Made by a program: the position numbers and the translations under genes. Below are positions 60,793-64,000 of a DNA stretch of 64,000 nt, one piece after another. The notes below the pieces were generated by a model. The model was not told the DNA's origin. It did not search any database and was given only the letters and a program-made list of their open reading frames with translations. Positions within the stretch are counted from its first letter, which is position 1. Each line of letters begins with the position of its first letter. Origin of the DNA: Sulfurospirillum_A sp029027265 (lineage in GTDB: Bacteria > Campylobacterota > Campylobacteria > Campylobacterales > Sulfurospirillaceae); the NCBI GenBank assembly GCA_029027265.1, contig CP093061.1, forward strand, positions 1,736,001 through 1,800,000. Direction: 5' to 3'.

Positions 60793-62118
60793 ATGAATAT
60801 GACACCTAAAGAGATTGTTGCTTACTTAGATGAGTATATAATCGGTCAATTTGATGCGAAAAAAGCAATTGCTATTGCACTTCGTAATAGATATAGAAGA
60901 CTACAACTTGATAGCGAGATGCAAGAAGAAGTTATGCCAAAGAATATTCTTATGATAGGAAGTACTGGTGTTGGTAAAACTGAAATTGCTAGAAGATTAG
61001 CAAAGATGATGAACCTTCCTTTTGTAAAAGTTGAAGCTAGCAAGTACACTGAGGTTGGTTTCGTTGGTCGTGATGTTGAGTCAATGGTAAGAGACTTAGT
61101 TATGGCATCAGTCAATCTTGTAAGAAATGAACATAGGGAAAATAATATAGATTCTATAGATGATCATGTAGAAAAAACCATCATTGAAAAACTTTTACCA
61201 CCTCTTCCAAAAGGTGCAAGTGATGAGAAAAAAGAAGACTATAAAAAAAGTTATGCTCGAATGCAAGAGAAATTAAAAAATGGTGAGCTTGATGAGCTTA
61301 GCATTGAAGTAGAGATAACTGGTGGTAGCTCTGACATGAGTGACAGCTCACTTCCTCCTGAGATAATTAAAGTACAAGAGTCTTTTATCAAAATTTTAGG
61401 AACTGGAAAAGATAGCATAAAAAAAGAGCTCAAAGTCAAAGATGCAAAAGAAGCACTTAAACACGATGCGAGTGAAAAACTACTTGACTTTGAAGCCATA
61501 AAAGTTGAAGCAATTGATAGAGCACAAAATGGTGGAATTATATTTTTAGATGAGATAGACAAAGTAGCAGTAAGCTCAGGTGCAAGCCACAGAAGTGACC
61601 CTAGTAAAGAAGGTGTTCAACGTGACCTCTTACCTATAGTAGAAGGAAGTGATGTAAACACCAAGTACGGTATGGTTAAAACTGATCATGTACTTTTCAT
61701 AGCTGCTGGTGCATTTCATGTTAGTAAACCAAGTGATTTAATACCAGAACTTCAAGGAAGATTTCCTCTAAGAGTTGAACTTGATTCTCTTACTGAAGAT
61801 GTTCTTTACCAAATACTAACACAAGCTAAAAACTCACTACTACGCCAATATGAAGCTCTACTAAAAACAGAAAATGTAAAATTATCATTTGAAGATGATG
61901 CCATAAGAGCAATAGCAAAAATCTCACAAATGGCAAATGAGAAAATGGAAGACATTGGGGCAAGAAGACTTCATACTGTTGTAGAAAAAGTGATAGAAGA
62001 GATTAGTTATAGTGCAGATGAACATGGAGGCGAGAGTATAATCGTTACAAAGGAATTAGTCCATGAAAGACTTGATGAAATTGCAGAAGACGAAGACGTC
62101 AGTAAGTACATACTGTGA
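60793..62118 (+). CDS. hslU: ATP-dependent protease ATPase subunit HslU
   Basis: The 441-residue AAA+ unfoldase has VAYLDEYIIGQFDAKKAIAI near residue 9, Walker A ILMIGSTGVGKTEIARRLAK near residue 51, EASKYTEVGFVGRDVESMVR near residue 78, an intermediate domain (about 110-230), Walker B GGIIFLDEIDKVA near residue 246 and sensor-2 IGARRLHTVVEKV near residue 392. The C-terminus DVSKYIL inserts into HslV. It unfolds substrates for HslV degradation. Its stop overlaps the era start (GTGA at 62115), so the operon continues. Confidence 0.96.
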   Translation: MNMTPKEIVAYLDEYIIGQFDAKKAIAIALRNRYRRLQLDSEMQEEVMPKNILMIGSTGVGKTEIARRLAKMMNLPFVKVEASKYTEVGFVGRDVESMVRDLVMASVNLVRNEHRENNIDSIDDHVEKTIIEKLLPPLPKGASDEKKEDYKKSYARMQEKLKNGELDELSIEVEITGGSSDMSDSSLPPEIIKVQESFIKILGTGKDSIKKELKVKDAKEALKHDASEKLLDFEAIKVEAIDRAQNGGIIFLDEIDKVAVSSGASHRSDPSKEGVQRDLLPIVEGSDVNTKYGMVKTDHVLFIAAGAFHVSKPSDLIPELQGRFPLRVELDSLTEDVLYQILTQAKNSLLRQYEALLKTENVKLSFEDDAIRAIAKISQMANEKMEDIGARRLHTVVEKVIEEISYSADEHGGESIIVTKELVHERLDEIAEDEDVSKYIL

Positions 62119-63008
62119 GTGATATAAAAACAAAAGCAGGGTTTGTATCAGTACTAGGACGACCAAATGCAGGTAAAAGTTCTCTTCTAAACTGGCTTAT
62201 AGGTGAAAAGATTGCAATGGTTTCACACAAAGCAAATGCAACTAGAAAACGCTCAAACATCATAGCTATGCATAATAATGCTCAAATCATATTTGTAGAT
62301 ACACCAGGAATTCATGAAAAAGAGAGGCTTTTAAACAAGTTTATGATGAATGAAGCGATGAAAGCAATGGGTGATTGCGACTTGATACTCTTTTTAGTCC
62401 CAGCTTCTGATAATCTAAAAGATTATATAAAGTTTCTTGAGAGAAACAAAAAGAATACTCCACACATACTTCTTTTAACTAAAACAGATGATATAAGTAA
62501 AAAAGATCTCTTCAGAAAGATTGAACAATATTCAAAATTTCAAGACAAATTTCAAGCTTTGATTCCTGTTTCTATTAAAAAAGGAATAACTCAATCTTAC
62601 CTTTTAAATGAGATTTCAAAAGAGCTACCAGAACACCCATACCTATATGATACAGAAATTTTAACCACTGATCCTGTTAAAGATTTGTATAAAGAGTATG
62701 TAAGAGAGGCGATTTTTAACAATACAAGTGAAGAAATTCCATATTTTGCCGATGTATTGGTAGATAAAGTAGAAGAAAGTGATGAAATTGATAATATTTA
62801 TGCTACAATAATAGTAGACAAGAAGAGCCAAAAAGGAATCATTATCGGAAAAGATGGTAGAACTTTACAAAGAATTGGCTTTGAAGCTAGAAAATCTATA
62901 GAAAATCTTGCGGGTAAAAAGATTTTTTTAAAGCTCTTCGTTGTTGTAAAACAAGGTTGGAGCCAAGATAAAGAAATACTGAAAAAAATAGGTTATATTA
63001 TAGAGTAA
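62115..63008 (+). CDS. era: Ribosome-associated GTPase Era
   Basis: The 297-residue GTPase starts at GTG overlapping the hslU stop. GTPase motifs: G1 VLGRPNAGKSSLLNWLI near residue 13, G3 VDTPGIHE near residue 59, G4 LLTKTDD near residue 117. The C-terminal KH domain contains the KGIIIGKDGRTLQRIGFEAR block near residue 236, binding the 3' end of 16S rRNA. Era acts in small-subunit assembly. Length is normal. The next gene starts 57 bp downstream with its own ribosome site. Confidence 0.95.
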   Translation: MSDIKTKAGFVSVLGRPNAGKSSLLNWLIGEKIAMVSHKANATRKRSNIIAMHNNAQIIFVDTPGIHEKERLLNKFMMNEAMKAMGDCDLILFLVPASDNLKDYIKFLERNKKNTPHILLLTKTDDISKKDLFRKIEQYSKFQDKFQALIPVSIKKGITQSYLLNEISKELPEHPYLYDTEILTTDPVKDLYKEYVREAIFNNTSEEIPYFADVLVDKVEESDEIDNIYATIIVDKKSQKGIIIGKDGRTLQRIGFEARKSIENLAGKKIFLKLFVVVKQGWSQDKEILKKIGYIIE

Positions 63009-63065
63009 TTTAATTTTACTTATGTTATAATATATGAAGTTCTAATTACAAGTTTAGGTAGGAAA

Positions 63066-64000
63066 ATGGCAGAAAATAGTAATAAACAGAGTTTCTCTGA
63101 AATTGTTTCGATTGACCCAGTATCATTACAGTCATACAGATATATAAAAAATGAAATTCAGCCTTTTAGGCTAGAAAATAGTAATAAAAACTCATTTTTT
63201 ATATCTTATATACAAAGTAAAGATGTCATTAGTGCTAATGTTGAAATTAGTAGAAACATTGCAGATAGTGACCTCAAAGATGCTATTGAAATAAAAGTTT
63301 ATGATGAACTTGGACTTGATTCAGCAGTTGAATATACGATAACATATATAGAAACAGAATCTATTGACACAAAAAATAGAGTTTTTAATGTTTTTATTAT
63401 TGATGAAGCTGTTACAGGGGCAAAATTATCAGAAATAAGAAAAAAATCACACTATATTGATTATGTTACAACAGCACCATTTTTAATATCATCACTATAT
63501 CAAAAAGCTCTTTTAGAGTCAGATGGTACAGATTGTTTTGTATATTTTCAAAAAAATGATGCTTTTTTATCAATATATAAAGGTGGTGAGTATTTATATT
63601 CAAAACCACTTCACTACTCACTCACTGAACTTACAGAAAAATTTTGTGAGTTAATTGGTGAGAGGATAGACGAAGAAGATTTTTATAAGCTTCTTACAAC
63701 AGAGGGGCTAAAAAGTACCAATTTATCATATCAATCTTTTTTAATGCAACTTTTTGGAGAACTATTTTTATATATTAATGATGTAATTGTTTTTGCAAAA
63801 CGTTCGTATAGTATTGATACCATAGATAAAATATATATTGGTTCTGAAGTTGGTATGTTTATTGGGGTTGATGAGTATGCAAAAAGCTATTTGGGTTTAG
63901 AATCTTATGAGTTTAATTTTAGTATTGCAATTAATTCAAAAGAGTGGTATGTTGATCAAATGCATATCCTTATGGTCCTAACTTCACAAGTATATTTTGA
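63066..64000 (+). CDS. Conserved unknown protein downstream of era, 3' end cut by window
   Basis: The frame opens at ATG 63066 after TAGGTAGGAAA and stays open for 311 codons to the window edge. It begins MAENSNKQSFSEIVSIDPVS and contains KVYDELGLDSAVEYTITYIE near residue 80 and NDVIVFAKRSYSIDTIDKIY near residue 238. That alternation of strands recalls PilM/actin-like ATPase folds, but key motifs are not clear. A conserved unknown gene follows era in C. jejuni too, from memory. I infer a conserved Campylobacterota envelope or assembly protein and cannot assign a function. Confidence 0.7.
   Translation, partial: MAENSNKQSFSEIVSIDPVSLQSYRYIKNEIQPFRLENSNKNSFFISYIQSKDVISANVEISRNIADSDLKDAIEIKVYDELGLDSAVEYTITYIETESIDTKNRVFNVFIIDEAVTGAKLSEIRKKSHYIDYVTTAPFLISSLYQKALLESDGTDCFVYFQKNDAFLSIYKGGEYLYSKPLHYSLTELTEKFCELIGERIDEEDFYKLLTTEGLKSTNLSYQSFLMQLFGELFLYINDVIVFAKRSYSIDTIDKIYIGSEVGMFIGVDEYAKSYLGLESYEFNFSIAINSKEWYVDQMHILMVLTSQVYF

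Overview
The window looks like the chromosome of an AT-rich member of the Campylobacterota, most like a free-living Sulfurimonas-type bacterium. The evidence is gene order. The series argG-rplI-hslV-hslU-era-(conserved unknown), next to tsaE-lptB-rpoN, is the order I recall from Campylobacter jejuni. A XerH-type recombinase remnant, ftsA-ftsZ behind a PpiD-like chaperone, and many TTG starts fit the same group. No rRNA, tRNA or CRISPR array was recognised.

Layout. 1-7.4 kb: a partial unknown gene, a toxin-antitoxin pair, an exonuclease, a peroxidase, tex, and a methylthioribose salvage operon (mtnK-mtnA-class II aldolase). 7.4-18.6 kb: a GntR gene and an eleven-gene minus-strand hexuronate operon (uxaC, TRAP transporter, FCD regulator, uxuB, uxuA, kdgK, eda, two-part uxaA). 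It would import glucuronate or galacturonate and convert it through KDG and KDPG to pyruvate and glyceraldehyde-3-phosphate. A 37-bp direct repeat brackets the catabolic genes. 18.9-23.6 kb: five dead insertion sequences of different families packed end to end, three of which carry stop codons or frameshifts and two of which also carry short GC-rich hairpin insertions. 23.6-28.7 kb: a small membrane protein, a nuclease-like unknown, antitoxin and DUF2442 relics, and integron-cassette-like genes (ASCH, GNAT) with attC-like halves, split by an IS1182 element lying in a duplicated scrap of bioA.

28.7-43.7 kb: bioA, ppiD-like, ftsA, ftsZ, lysE-like, prmC, a frameshifted M48 protease, an EAL protein, an ABC-F ATPase, a chemoreceptor with a c-type haem motif, and purH. 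43.7-52.2 kb: a second IS-rich zone (a 112-bp MITE, an IS1031-like element, two almost identical truncated copies of a relative, and an IS3 element in a dead xerH). It surrounds a helicase and a DUF59 / multi-pass membrane protein / DUF2249 cluster with an FNR-type box. 52.2-53.9 kb: arsenic resistance (permease and ArsR-ArsC fusion). 53.9-64 kb: J-domain protein, rpoN, lptB, tsaE, trpD, S4 protein, argG, rplI, hslV, hslU, era and a partial gene.

The most unusual signals are these. The palindromic word TACATGTA, often TACATGTAAAG, is heavily over-represented inside coding sequence. Hexuronate catabolism sits inside a repeat-bounded block in a lineage that mostly lacks sugar catabolism. Near-identical GC-rich mini-hairpins have inserted into unrelated transposase genes. 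Integron-like cassettes are present with no integrase in view. Several genes are broken at A-runs, which could be real mutation or sequence error.
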